Shown here: piece after piece, positions 38,164 to 46,464 of the stretch
Position numbering within the stretch: position 1 is the first letter of the stretch
Layout of the letters: each line of letters starts with the position of its first letter
DNA from: Streptococcus mitis
GTDB lineage: Bacteria; Bacillota; Bacilli; Lactobacillales; Streptococcaceae
Reading direction: 5' to 3'
Length of the DNA: 64,000 nucleotides
NCBI RefSeq assembly: GCF_000722685.1
Contig: NZ_JPFV01000015.1
Span: 248,001 to 312,000 of the forward strand
The notes under the pieces: generated by a model
The model's input: only the letters and a program-made list of their open reading frames with translations
Databases searched by the model: none
What the model was told of the DNA's origin: nothing
Program-made: the position numbers and the translations under genes

Positions 38164-39529
38164 AGCTTCTAATCAGCTCCTCTACTAATTCAATATGGGT
38201 GTAGTAATCGGCGATTCGCACATTTTCATCTCCACCGTGGTCTCGGCTATTGGCATTTCCTAGACCGAAGGCCACCATTGGCACCTCTAGGGCATCAAAG
38301 ACCGTATGCATAGGTCCTGTCCCAGCTGTAGTCGGTAAGACAGACACGCCCTGTGGATAGAATTTCTTAGCCAACTCGATCACATTGAGAATTGCTGGCG
38401 CGCTCATATCGCTTCGATAGCTCATCTCTCCCAAGGTATAGTATAATTCTACCTTATCAAAGCCATTTTTGTCTAGCTGTTTCCGAATTTTTTCCAGAAC
38501 ATCATGCGGTTCTAGGCCAGGAACCAAACGAACTTCTAACTTGGCACTGGCTGCTGCTGGCAAAATCGTTTTAACGCCTTGCCCTTGATATCCTGACTGA
38601 ATCCCTTCGATATTAAGAGCTGGCTCGAAAAAGAAACGTTTTAGGAAGGCTGCGCGGTCCTCTTGTAAGAGAGGCAATTCCAAACCATAAATCTGGCTAA
38701 TTTCTCCTGGATTTCGTTGAGCATAAGTATCCACCAAAGCCAATTCTCGTTCGTTTGGCTCTTGTACTTCTTCGTACAAACCTTCAACCAAGATACGGCC
38801 ATCTGCAGCGCGAAGAGACTGTAAGGCTTGAAGGAGGTACCAAGGAGCCGATTCCACAACCCCACCATAACTCGAGTGGATATCCACATCCGCACTTTTT
38901 ACTTTGGCATCAAAGGTCACAATCCCCTTGTTTCCACCAGAAATTTCTAACTGCTCCAAGGCATTTTTGGTCCCTTGTTCCCAGACCAACAAATCTGCAC
39001 CACGGAGTTTATCAGCATGTTTTTCCAGATACTTATCTAGGTCTGTCGAAGCAGATTCCTCAGCTCCCTCCATGATAAAACTGATATTGACAGGTAGGTC
39101 ATCATGGTGCTGCATATATTTTCTCAAAGCACTCAAACGAGCTGTGATATGACCCTTGTCGTCGTCAACCCCACGCCCATACATAAAACCATTGCGGACC
39201 GAAAGAGTAAAAGGATCCTCGGTCCAGACCTGATCCCCATCCGCTGGCACAGTGTCATAGTGGTTATAGAAAATCAAAGTCTTTGCATCTGGACGTGAAC
39301 TCTTGAAATGCGCCATGACAAAGGGCGCCGTGTAAGTCTCATCAATCTCCACTTCAGCCCCAACACGCTTGAAAATCTCACCCAGATAGTTTGCGACTTC
39401 CTTAAGTCCGACCTGCTGGGCAAAGACTGATTTCTTAGAAATCAAGGTACGCAAAACCTCAAAATAATGCTGTGCTACATGATCCTTTTCAAATTTTTCA
39501 ATCTGTTCTTGTTCGCTAGGAAAAACCAT
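38156..39529 (-). CDS. M20 family metallopeptidase/deacylase in the methionine transporter operon
   Basis: 457 aa. Metal-binding motifs include [14 protein letters not shown] (His-x-Asp), [11 protein letters not shown] (bridging Asp), MEGAEESAS (Glu-Glu pair) and the terminal [16 protein letters not shown]. It resembles dipeptidase/ArgE/carboxypeptidase G2 types with an internal dimerisation domain. Its place between metQ and metN, and overlap with metN, suggests it frees methionine from peptides or N-acyl forms after uptake. That is inference. Confidence 0.88.
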   Translation of the reverse strand: MVFPSEQEQIEKFEKDHVAQHYFEVLRTLISKKSVFAQQVGLKEVANYLGEIFKRVGAEVEIDETYTAPFVMAHFKSSRPDAKTLIFYNHYDTVPADGDQVWTEDPFTLSVRNGFMYGRGVDDDKGHITARLSALRKYMQHHDDLPVNISFIMEGAEESASTDLDKYLEKHADKLRGADLLVWEQGTKNALEQLEISGGNKGIVTFDAKVKSADVDIHSSYGGVVESAPWYLLQALQSLRAADGRILVEGLYEEVQEPNERELALVDTYAQRNPGEISQIYGLELPLLQEDRAAFLKRFFFEPALNIEGIQSGYQGQGVKTILPAAASAKLEVRLVPGLEPHDVLEKIRKQLDKNGFDKVELYYTLGEMSYRSDMSAPAILNVIELAKKFYPQGVSVLPTTAGTGPMHTVFDALEVPMVAFGLGNANSRDHGGDENVRIADYYTHIELVEELIRSYE

Positions 39530-39582
39530 ATTCTCTCTACCTTTCTATGAACCTATAGTTTTCTTTACAATCCATGCTCTAT

Positions 39583-39617
39583 ACAAAAGCAAGAGGTGGA
39601 ATTTTCTCTCCCACCTC
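39583..39617 (-). terminator. hairpin after metQ
   Basis: Minus-strand stem GAGGTGG/CCACCTC followed by TTGCTTTTG, 12 nt after the metQ stop codon. The stem is good but the T tract is broken, so it may allow partial readthrough into the downstream peptidase and ABC genes. Confidence 0.65.
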
Positions 39618-39628
39618 CCTGTTTCTTA

Positions 39629-40483
39629 TTACCAAACTGGTTGATCCAAACCGTCTGATGTTTCTTCGATAACTTTTTTCACGTCATCTGTGTGGTAAGC
39701 TGCGATCACTTTCTTGATAGCATCAGCTTTTGGTGATGTTTCCCAATCTTTTTTCGCAACGATGATGTTGTACCATTGTTTTGAGTTTTCATCAGCTTGT
39801 TCTTTGAAAAGTGCTTTCTTGTAGTCCAATTTTGCTTCTGTAACGAAGGTATTGTTTACAACGGCAGCGTCAACTGATGACAATGAACGAGCTGTTTGGC
39901 TAGCGTCCAATTCAGTGATTTTCAAGTTCTTTGGATTTTCTTTGATGTTAGCAACTGTTGCAAGGGCAGTTCCAGAAACGTCCAATTTAATCAAGCCAGC
40001 TGATTGAAGCAAGTAAAGTGCACGGCTTTCGTTTGTAGCATCATTCGGTACAGCGATTTCTCCGTTTGCTGGGATGTCTTCTACTTTAGTGTACTTGTTG
40101 TCGCTTCCATTCAAACCTGAGTAAAGGCGGATTGGAGAGATGTAAGTATCTGCAATCGCTACAAGATCTTTTCCGTTTTCTTTGTTCCAGTTGTTCAAGA
40201 AGTTATAGTGTTGGAAAGCGTTCAAGTCCACTTCGCCATCAGCAGTTGCCTTGTTTGGTTGTGAGTAGTCTGTGAACTCTGTAAATTCTAAAGTGATACC
40301 GTCTTTTTTAACCAATTCTTGGATTTTATCCCAACGTTTTTCTTCAGAACCGCTACGGTTAACAGTTGCGATTTTGATAGTTGTTGCATTGTCTGCTTTC
40401 TTTTCTGAGTTTCCGCAAGCTGCAAGAGTCAAACCTGCGACTGTAGCAAGGGCTGCTACACCAAGCCATTTTTTAATTTTCAT
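39629..40483 (-). CDS. metQ: methionine-binding lipoprotein MetQ
   Basis: 284 aa NlpA-family lipoprotein. Signal peptide with lipobox LAAC (Cys23). NlpA motifs visible: LEFTEFTDYSQPNKATADGEVDLNAFQHY and IAVPNDATNESRALYLLQSAGLIKL. It delivers methionine to MetNP. A MET-box and promoter lie upstream, and the ATPase and permease genes follow after a leaky-looking hairpin. Confidence 0.94.
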   Translation of the reverse strand: MKIKKWLGVAALATVAGLTLAACGNSEKKADNATTIKIATVNRSGSEEKRWDKIQELVKKDGITLEFTEFTDYSQPNKATADGEVDLNAFQHYNFLNNWNKENGKDLVAIADTYISPIRLYSGLNGSDNKYTKVEDIPANGEIAVPNDATNESRALYLLQSAGLIKLDVSGTALATVANIKENPKNLKITELDASQTARSLSSVDAAVVNNTFVTEAKLDYKKALFKEQADENSKQWYNIIVAKKDWETSPKADAIKKVIAAYHTDDVKKVIEETSDGLDQPVW

Positions 40484-40516
40484 GATTCTTTCTCCTTAAA
40501 AATAATACCGTACTAG

Positions 40517-40582
40517 TATCTCACAATTTGTTTGATTTCACAAATTGTTATTAGATAGTCAGATATATAGTTTAAAGCTATA
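40517..40582 (-). promoter_or_regulatory. metQ promoter region with MET-box and second dyad
   Basis: A 17-nt palindrome TATAGTTTAAAGCTATA lies at 40566-40582. It matches the streptococcal MET-box bound by MtaR/MetR (TATAGTTTNAAACTATA) with one mismatch. Downstream, minus-strand -35 TTGTGA (about 40539) and -10 GATACT (about 40517) are 17 nt apart. A second dyad, CAATTTGT-8-ACAAATTG (40524-40547), lies on the promoter spacer. Confidence 0.7.
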
Positions 40583-40636
40583 TCCCTAAAAACCGAGAAA
40601 TCATCCACCTTATGCAGAATGGATGACTTCAAGAAA

Positions 40637-41500
<864 letters not shown>

Positions 41501-41570
41501 TTAACAGAAAAAAAGTAATTATGCCATTATATGATATTTATCTCTGTGATAGATTTTCTTTATAGCCCAT

Positions 41571-41894
41571 TTAAAATAGTAAACGCAGGACAGCAATCAA
41601 GACAACTCCAAAGAGAACTGTTCCGACTAGATTGCGGTAGCGAAAGGCTACCCAAGCTGTTGGAAAGACTGCCAAGAAGTCTAGCCATTTAATTTGAGGA
41701 AGACTCCCAACCTTGCCTGTCACTACACTTGAAAGAATCAAGGCAAAGATAATAGAAACGGGCAAGAACTTCAAAAAACGCTCAACAATCGCAGGCAAGC
41801 CCTTATACTTAACCAAGATGAAGGGAATCATACGGGGAATCCAAGTCACAAGACCAGAGAAAATAACTGCTAATAAAAGATACTTACTGACCAT
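41571..41894 (-). CDS. azlD: branched-chain amino acid exporter subunit AzlD
   Basis: 107 aa with four hydrophobic segments. It starts MVSKYLLLAVIFSGLVTWIPR and has the AzlD pattern RMIPFILVKYKGLPAIVERFLKFLPVSI. It pairs with AzlC to export branched-chain amino acids or their analogues. It overlaps azlC by 11 nt. Confidence 0.9.
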   Translation of the reverse strand: MVSKYLLLAVIFSGLVTWIPRMIPFILVKYKGLPAIVERFLKFLPVSIIFALILSSVVTGKVGSLPQIKWLDFLAVFPTAWVAFRYRNLVGTVLFGVVLIAVLRLLF

Positions 41895-42579
41895 CTAAAA
41901 CCACCCCCATTGTACAACCAAGTAGCGTCGCAAACAGAACAGCTAGTGACTGAGACACCACTGTCAAGAGCAAAAAGAAGGACACCGCAACAACTGCTAG
42001 GATAATGAGTAGATTGCGGACAGGAATCCGTCTTTGCATAATCTGGAATTGCGAAGCAAAAATTCCGATAAACATCCCAACCAGGGCAAAATCCAAGCCA
42101 AAGATTTCTGGATTTGGCAACAGGCCACCCAGAGCCGTTCCGACAACTGTTCCCACAAACCAAGCCACATAGCTGTTGAGATTGTTTCCGTGCATCCACA
42201 TAGGATTGACCTTGTCTGTATGGGCCAATTCGCCCATCAAAACGCCATAAGTCTCATCCGTCAAGATACTAGACATACCGATATTGTGCCAAAGACTGGT
42301 ATGACGGAAATAGGTTGACGCATGCAAACTCAACAAAAAGAGACGTAAATTGATCAAAAAGACCGTCATAGCAATAGCTGCTACAGGTGCTTGAACCGCA
42401 ATCAGTGCCAACATGGCAAACTGGGCACTCCCAGCATAAACAAAGAGGCTCATCAAGCCCATCTCAACAGGTGTCACATAGGGCGCACCAATAATTCCAC
42501 AGGCCAGCCCGATACTGACATAACCAAGGGCCGTTGGCATAGCTGCCTGCGCCCCCTCCCAAAATCCTTTTTCTTTCAT
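41884..42579 (-). CDS. azlC: branched-chain amino acid exporter subunit AzlC
   Basis: 231 aa with about six helices. It starts MKEKGFWEGAQAAMPTALGYVSIGLACG, the AzlC N-terminus, and contains FLLSLHASTYFRHTSLWH and LTDETYGVLM. I chose the ATG at 42579: AGGAG lies 4-5 nt upstream, and the ATG at 42591 would contain that site. Operon azlC-azlD. Confidence 0.9.
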   Translation of the reverse strand: MKEKGFWEGAQAAMPTALGYVSIGLACGIIGAPYVTPVEMGLMSLFVYAGSAQFAMLALIAVQAPVAAIAMTVFLINLRLFLLSLHASTYFRHTSLWHNIGMSSILTDETYGVLMGELAHTDKVNPMWMHGNNLNSYVAWFVGTVVGTALGGLLPNPEIFGLDFALVGMFIGIFASQFQIMQRRIPVRNLLIILAVVAVSFFLLLTVVSQSLAVLFATLLGCTMGVVLDGQ

Positions 42580-42603
42580 CTTTCTCCTCATATTGTCTTA
42601 ATA

Positions 42604-42718
42604 ATACTCAATGAAAATCAAAGAGCAAACTAGAAAGCTGGCCACAGGTTGCTCAAAACATTGTTTTGAGGTTGCAGATAGAAGCTGACGCAGTTTGAAG
42701 AGATTTTCGAAGAGTATA
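42604..42718 (-). repeat. BOX-type interspersed repeat
   Basis: About 115 bp. The left end ACTCAATGAAAATCAAAGAG and the right end GATTTTCGAAGAGTAT are the two terminal modules (C and A) of the pneumococcal BOX element, here in reverse orientation. A middle part GCTCAAAACATTGTTTTGAG, itself a hairpin, looks like boxB. It lies between azlC and HdeD. Confidence 0.8.
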
Positions 42719-42775
42719 AGTAGGCTGAAAAGGCTCCAGCCATAGCATGGACTATTATAACACATTCAGGAAAGA

Positions 42776-42808
42776 GAAAAAAGTCTGCTGATTGTAATCA
42801 GACAGACT
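42776..42808 (-). terminator. terminator of the TetR-HdeD operon
   Basis: Minus-strand stem AGTCTG-t-CTGATT / AATCAG-CAGACT with a 2-nt loop, followed by T6, 11 nt after the HdeD stop codon. Confidence 0.9.
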
Positions 42809-42819
42809 CCATTTTATTC

Positions 42820-43332
42820 TTATTTAATCTTGAAGAATTGAACAATTGCCACAATACCTTGATAAATAAAGACAAAGGCAATGGTGTAACTAATATAGAG
42901 ACCGGTCATCAATGGGTGTCCCATCATGATTAAACCTGCTACGATTCCTAAAATCCCCATCCAAACTAGAGGGGTACCTACCGATTTATCCGTCTTACGA
43001 ACCTTGAAACCAACGATAGTTTTTGTAATACCATTTGTCAAGGCCCATAAAGAAATGATAAATGGTACAAATGTTACCATTTCAATAAAGCTACCTGAGA
43101 ACAAGGTAAGAGCGAGGATGAGGGTAACAATTCCTCCAAATAAATTCCAGCCATGCTTTTCTTCTGATTTGAAGTATTGTACAATCTCAGAAATCCCTTG
43201 AACTGCAAATACAAGTGCAAACCAGAAAGTCATGGAAGCCAAGCTAATAAGAGGATGTGCAAACATATTAAAACCTACAAAAACTGCAAAAATACCCGCA
43301 ATTAGTAACAACCATTTCCAAATTTTCGACAT
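42820..43332 (-). CDS. HdeD family (DUF308) membrane protein
   Basis: 170 aa with six short hydrophobic helices (MSKIWKWLLLIAGIFAVFVGF, FWFALVFAVQGISEIVQYF and so on) in the repeated-pair pattern of HdeD/DUF308. In E. coli HdeD is tied to acid resistance; here the role is unknown. Its ATG overlaps the stop codon of the TetR gene (TAATG), so the two are made together. Confidence 0.87.
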   Translation of the reverse strand: MSKIWKWLLLIAGIFAVFVGFNMFAHPLISLASMTFWFALVFAVQGISEIVQYFKSEEKHGWNLFGGIVTLILALTLFSGSFIEMVTFVPFIISLWALTNGITKTIVGFKVRKTDKSVGTPLVWMGILGIVAGLIMMGHPLMTGLYISYTIAFVFIYQGIVAIVQFFKIK

Positions 43333-43958
43333 TATTTTTCTCCTTTTTTAGAGTAATCTTCCTCTAGTATTCCATAAATCATCATATCCAAAACCTGTGA
43401 TAATTGATGTTCATATCCTGAAACCAAGTCAGGCAAACTGCTATCTGACGAAACAGTTAAATAATAGGAACGAAACATATCCTGAATCAATCGCAGATAG
43501 TCCATAGCTCGTTTCTCATCAATATGCTCTTTCAGTTTGGATTCTGATATAAGTTTTTGACAAACTTGTTCATTCAAGTCCAAAAAGATAGCTTTCTGTG
43601 GTGCAATGTCTGCTTCCAATTCTTCTGGTGTCGCAATCATTGCCTCAAAGAAAATGTGGCTATGTTCTGGGTATTGCTGATAAAATTGGTGACGTCTTTC
43701 CATATAATCAGCTAAGGAGGGCACTTGACCTTCCACCCCCAGAAACACTGCCAAAGCTTTCTCAAAACTCTCCTGAAAACAAGTTAGATAGAGGTCTGAT
43801 TTCCCTGAAAAATTATGATACAAAACTCCTTTGGAAATACCATCCACTTTACAAAGTTCATTGATGACAAAACCTTGATAGCCTTTTGTAGCAAATTCAA
43901 ACAAAGCAGCGGTAATGATTTTCTCTCTTCGTAGTCTTGTTTTTTCTTCTTTTCTCAT
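43332..43958 (-). CDS. TetR/AcrR family regulator
   Basis: 208 aa. N-terminal helix-turn-helix: REKIITAALFEFATKGYQGF then LCKVDGISKGVLYHNFSGKSDLY (about residues 10-55). The C-terminal ligand domain is divergent. I start at MRKEEKTRLRREK (43958); an upstream reading starts inside the promoter. The gene lies behind a strong promoter with a palindrome in its spacer, and its product probably represses itself and HdeD. Confidence 0.9.
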   Translation of the reverse strand: MRKEEKTRLRREKIITAALFEFATKGYQGFVINELCKVDGISKGVLYHNFSGKSDLYLTCFQESFEKALAVFLGVEGQVPSLADYMERRHQFYQQYPEHSHIFFEAMIATPEELEADIAPQKAIFLDLNEQVCQKLISESKLKEHIDEKRAMDYLRLIQDMFRSYYLTVSSDSSLPDLVSGYEHQLSQVLDMMIYGILEEDYSKKGEK

Positions 43959-43980
43959 GTATTTATCTCTACATTTTTTA

Positions 43981-44009
43981 ATTATAAACCGATTGGTCTG
44001 AAATGTCAA
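43981..44009 (-). promoter_or_regulatory. TetR-HdeD promoter with operator-like palindrome
   Basis: Minus strand TTGACA (44004-44009), 17 nt, TATAAT (43981-43986), consensus in both boxes. The spacer holds AGACCAATCGGTTT, an imperfect inverted repeat (ACC-AATC-GGT core), placed where a TetR repressor would block polymerase. Confidence 0.75.
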
Positions 44010-44029
44010 GCAACTTTCTCAAAAATTTA

Positions 44030-44075
44030 ACAGTCTGCTGATTGTAGCCATCATAAACAGACTGGAATCCAGTCT
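44030..44075 (-). terminator. possible hairpins after the MFS gene
   Basis: Minus strand AGACTGGA-T-TCCAGTCT (44059-44075), followed by a second option pairing CAGTCTG with CAGACTG further down and then TTAAATTTTTG. The T tract is weak, so termination is plausible but not sure. Confidence 0.4.
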
Positions 44076-44101
44076 CAAACATATAATATACACATTCTTC
44101 G

Positions 44102-45328
44102 CTAAATGTTTTCACGGATATTCAAGAGTATGATAAAGGCAGCTAGAAGAAATAGCAATAAAACAAAGCTAACTGCCAGAGTTCCAAAGCTAGTAGCAAT
44201 GGTTACCAAAGCTATTGTAAATAAGCTAGGTAAAACAACTGTAATGGCACCGATAGAGGATTGAACTGCTCCCATTGACTCCTCAGGTATTTGTTTAAAA
44301 ATGAGTTCCTGTAATCGAGGAGAGAGGATACCTGCGAAAAAGGCATCCAAGGCACTAAAGATAAGAATCCAGTCAAAACGAACTGCCACAAAGCCAACTA
44401 AAAGGAGTAATTGGATAATAAGCGAGGCATATAGGGCTAGTTTTATGGAGATTGTATTCTTCAGATAGCCACTCACAAGGCTTCCGACAATAAGGGCTGA
44501 CAATTCAAGGGTGGATAACAAGGCAAGAGATTGACCTGTTTGTAAATTCAAAAAGGGCTGATTCCTCAAAAACAGAGTAGAAACAGGAACTGTAACATTT
44601 ATCACTGCTTGACTAATAGAGATAATAAACAAAACCAAGAGCACCTTATTCATATTCCATATCAATTTTGATGATTGGAGCAGATGCTGGCAAAAGGATT
44701 TTACAGAGAGTCCTTCTTGATAGCTAATCGTTTTTTCTACTTTCAAGAGGTCTGTTTTTATGAAAAGAATACCTAAAAATGCGATTAAAAAGGTCAGAGC
44801 ATTCAGTAAGGAAATAGACTGGATAGATAGAATACCTAGTAAGACTCCTCCTAGAATATTACTGATTGTTTTCACTAAACTAACAGTTGACTGTTTAAAT
44901 CCAATAGCTTCTGCCAGATGGTCTTGCCCAATAATTCTAATGAAAATCGGAGTGAGCATGGCGCCTGAAAAATAACTCAATGTGTCAGATAAGAGGTTAA
45001 TCAGACAAATAAATGCTACTAATAACAAGGAAAAGGACTGCCCTGAAAGTGATAAAGAAACGATAGAGTAAAGCAAAAATTTTGCAAAACTAATCATTGT
45101 ATATTTTAGGACACGATGATGTTGAAAATCCGCCAAAACTCCCAGAAAGATTTGCAGAACTTGAGGAAGGGTTTCTGAAATCGTGATCAGTAAAATCGCC
45201 AAAGGGGCAAAAGATGCATCTGCCACATAATTCAAAAAGGCCAGATAAAAAATCGTATCCCCAACCGTTGAAATCCACTGGTTGATGGTTAATTGCCTAA
45301 AATTTCTATTTTGAAGAAATACTTTCAT
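44102..45328 (-). CDS. MFS transporter, drug-efflux type
   Basis: 408 aa with 12 predicted helices. It starts MKVFLQNRNFRQLTINQWISTVGDTIFYLAFLNYV, the MFS_3/Mef-like N-terminus, and has an FLGVLADFQHHR loop matching motif A in a degenerate form (GxLaD). Such proteins export macrolides or other small molecules, but the substrate cannot be read. GGAGTTGTG precedes the ATG at 45328. No regulator adjoins it directly. Confidence 0.85.
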   Translation of the reverse strand: MKVFLQNRNFRQLTINQWISTVGDTIFYLAFLNYVADASFAPLAILLITISETLPQVLQIFLGVLADFQHHRVLKYTMISFAKFLLYSIVSLSLSGQSFSLLLVAFICLINLLSDTLSYFSGAMLTPIFIRIIGQDHLAEAIGFKQSTVSLVKTISNILGGVLLGILSIQSISLLNALTFLIAFLGILFIKTDLLKVEKTISYQEGLSVKSFCQHLLQSSKLIWNMNKVLLVLFIISISQAVINVTVPVSTLFLRNQPFLNLQTGQSLALLSTLELSALIVGSLVSGYLKNTISIKLALYASLIIQLLLLVGFVAVRFDWILIFSALDAFFAGILSPRLQELIFKQIPEESMGAVQSSIGAITVVLPSLFTIALVTIATSFGTLAVSFVLLLFLLAAFIILLNIRENI

Positions 45329-45449
45329 CACAACTCCTTTTAAAGTTCCAGTGTATAGAAAACAAGACTTGGTTTAATATTGAACTCCAAGCCTTGCTCA
45401 TATTCAGATTCATCCATTATGCGATGTTAATACCGTATTTTATAATAAA

Positions 45450-45734
45450 TCATATCTTAAAAATGCCAGACCACACTATTCCCTGCTTGTATTTGGCTTC
45501 TTTCTGTTGGACAATTTTTGCTAAATCCAACAACTCTGTCGGTGCTTCACCTTTAAAGTCCAACAATTCTTTAGAGACGGCAAAAGAAAGACGTGCAGCT
45601 AACAAATCTTCACTAGTACTAGAAAACTGTTTTGCTGTTTCCAGCAATTGCTTCCTAAAGTCTTCCGTCAAGCTAATTTCTTTATTATTGTACAGGGAAT
45701 GAATTAACATTTGTAACTGACTCTGTTTTTCCAT
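45450..45734 (-). CDS. enterocin A-type bacteriocin immunity protein
   Basis: 94 aa, all-helical and soluble. It starts MEKQSQLQMLIHSLYNNKEI and has the family pattern RKQLLETAKQFSSTSEDLLAARLSFAVSKELLDF, typical of EntA_Immun four-helix proteins. It follows the secreted protein gene by 13 nt and could protect the cell against that product. GAGGT precedes the ATG. Confidence 0.8.
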   Translation of the reverse strand: MEKQSQLQMLIHSLYNNKEISLTEDFRKQLLETAKQFSSTSEDLLAARLSFAVSKELLDFKGEAPTELLDLAKIVQQKEAKYKQGIVWSGIFKI

Positions 45735-45747
45735 CGTTTACCTCATT

Positions 45748-46089
45748 TTATCTAGGACGCCAAGGACCATATTTAGCCCAACCATCCACTATAACATTTG
45801 CAGTATGTTCCCAAGTCGAAATATATTGAACAGTCTTCCATTTATTAGTTTTTGTATTATAGTAAAAATCGTAAGGTGCTGCTCTGTATTTATAAACCCA
45901 ATAGTTATCTGAGTCATCCACTGGATCATAAGTTAAGACAACAGTTCTATCTTGAATTCGAGCACTGGATTCTGCTTCTTCAACAGAAGGACTATTAGCA
46001 AGCACAGTGGTTGTGTTCAATGCCACTGTATTTAAGAAAACAAAGCTAGTTAGAATAATTCCCGTTTTTAATATAAATTTAGCTTTCAT
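45748..46089 (-). CDS. small secreted protein, possible bacteriocin
   Basis: 113 aa. Sec signal peptide MKAKFILKTGIILTSFVFLN..., cleavage expected after VLA near residue 31. The mature part is about 82 aa, acidic at first and then rich in aromatic residues (NYWVYKYRAAPYDFYYN), ending GWAKYGPWRPR. No Cys, no double-glycine leader. The HTANV...GWAKYG part recalls lactococcin 972-type proteins, but the match is loose. AAGGAG upstream. Pairing with an immunity gene suggests an antibacterial. Confidence 0.6.
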   Translation of the reverse strand: MKAKFILKTGIILTSFVFLNTVALNTTTVLANSPSVEEAESSARIQDRTVVLTYDPVDDSDNYWVYKYRAAPYDFYYNTKTNKWKTVQYISTWEHTANVIVDGWAKYGPWRPR

Positions 46090-46124
46090 ATTAGTTACTC
46101 CTTCCCAATAAGTAATATGACATA

Positions 46125-46152
46125 AATATAAACCATCATTTCCTAATATCAA
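46125..46152 (-). promoter_or_regulatory. promoter of the secreted protein-immunity operon
   Basis: Minus strand TTGATA (46147-46152), 16 nt, TATATT (46125-46130), about 36 nt before the start codon. It is divergent from the SHP promoter across about 200 bp. Confidence 0.5.
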
Positions 46153-46273
46153 TTGCTAGTTTGAACTTTGATTATAGGAAAATCTTTCTCCATTTATAAA
46201 CCACTTATGCGACCTAGGATTTGCTTCAAGTACTTTACAAGAACACTATAACACGAAAATTGGCGTATTTTAG

Positions 46274-46354
46274 AAAATCGCATATTTGATATTTTTTCTT
46301 ATAGAAATTTCACATTTGCGATTTTAGTAGATTTGATTATTTCACTGGTATAAT
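46274..46354 (+). promoter_or_regulatory. SHP promoter with upstream inverted repeat
   Basis: Extended -10 TGG-TATAAT with TATAAT at 46349-46354 and no clear -35. Upstream, AAAATCGCA (46274-46282) and its complement TGCGATTTT (46317-46325) form a widely spaced inverted repeat. This is the layout expected for a promoter that needs an activator such as Rgg. Confidence 0.6.
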
Positions 46355-46386
46355 AAAGTTATTACTAATTAAGGAGTGGAGCAACT

Positions 46387-46464
46387 ATGAAAAAACAAAT
46401 TTTAACATTATTGACAGTCGTTGCTGATATTATTATCATTTTGCCATTTCTAACTAATCAATAA
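46387..46464 (+). CDS. shp: SHP-type short hydrophobic pheromone precursor
   Basis: 25 aa: basic start MKKQILTLL, hydrophobic middle, and C-terminal DIIIILPFLTNQ. This is the pattern of Rgg-linked SHP peptides, whose mature form usually begins at an Asp or Glu and is 8-12 residues long. AAGGAG lies 10 nt upstream. The gene runs toward the rgg gene and its last 11 nt overlap the end of rgg on the other strand. PFLTN endings are known to me from the pneumococcal Rgg144 group. Confidence 0.88.
   Translation: MKKQILTLLTVVADIIIILPFLTNQ

Noticed and set aside
41526..41560. CmbR-like site (TATC/GATA elements) before the amino acid binding lipoprotein gene
   Set aside because: TATC and GATA words are present but their spacing does not fit the described CmbR consensus.
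42604..42718. Insertion sequence or RUP element
   Set aside because: No transposase frame, and the ends match BOX modules A and C better; it was called BOX instead.
44030..44075. Attenuator with exclusive hairpins before the TetR gene
   Set aside because: The TetR promoter lies downstream of these hairpins, so they are not in its leader; more likely the end of the MFS transcript.
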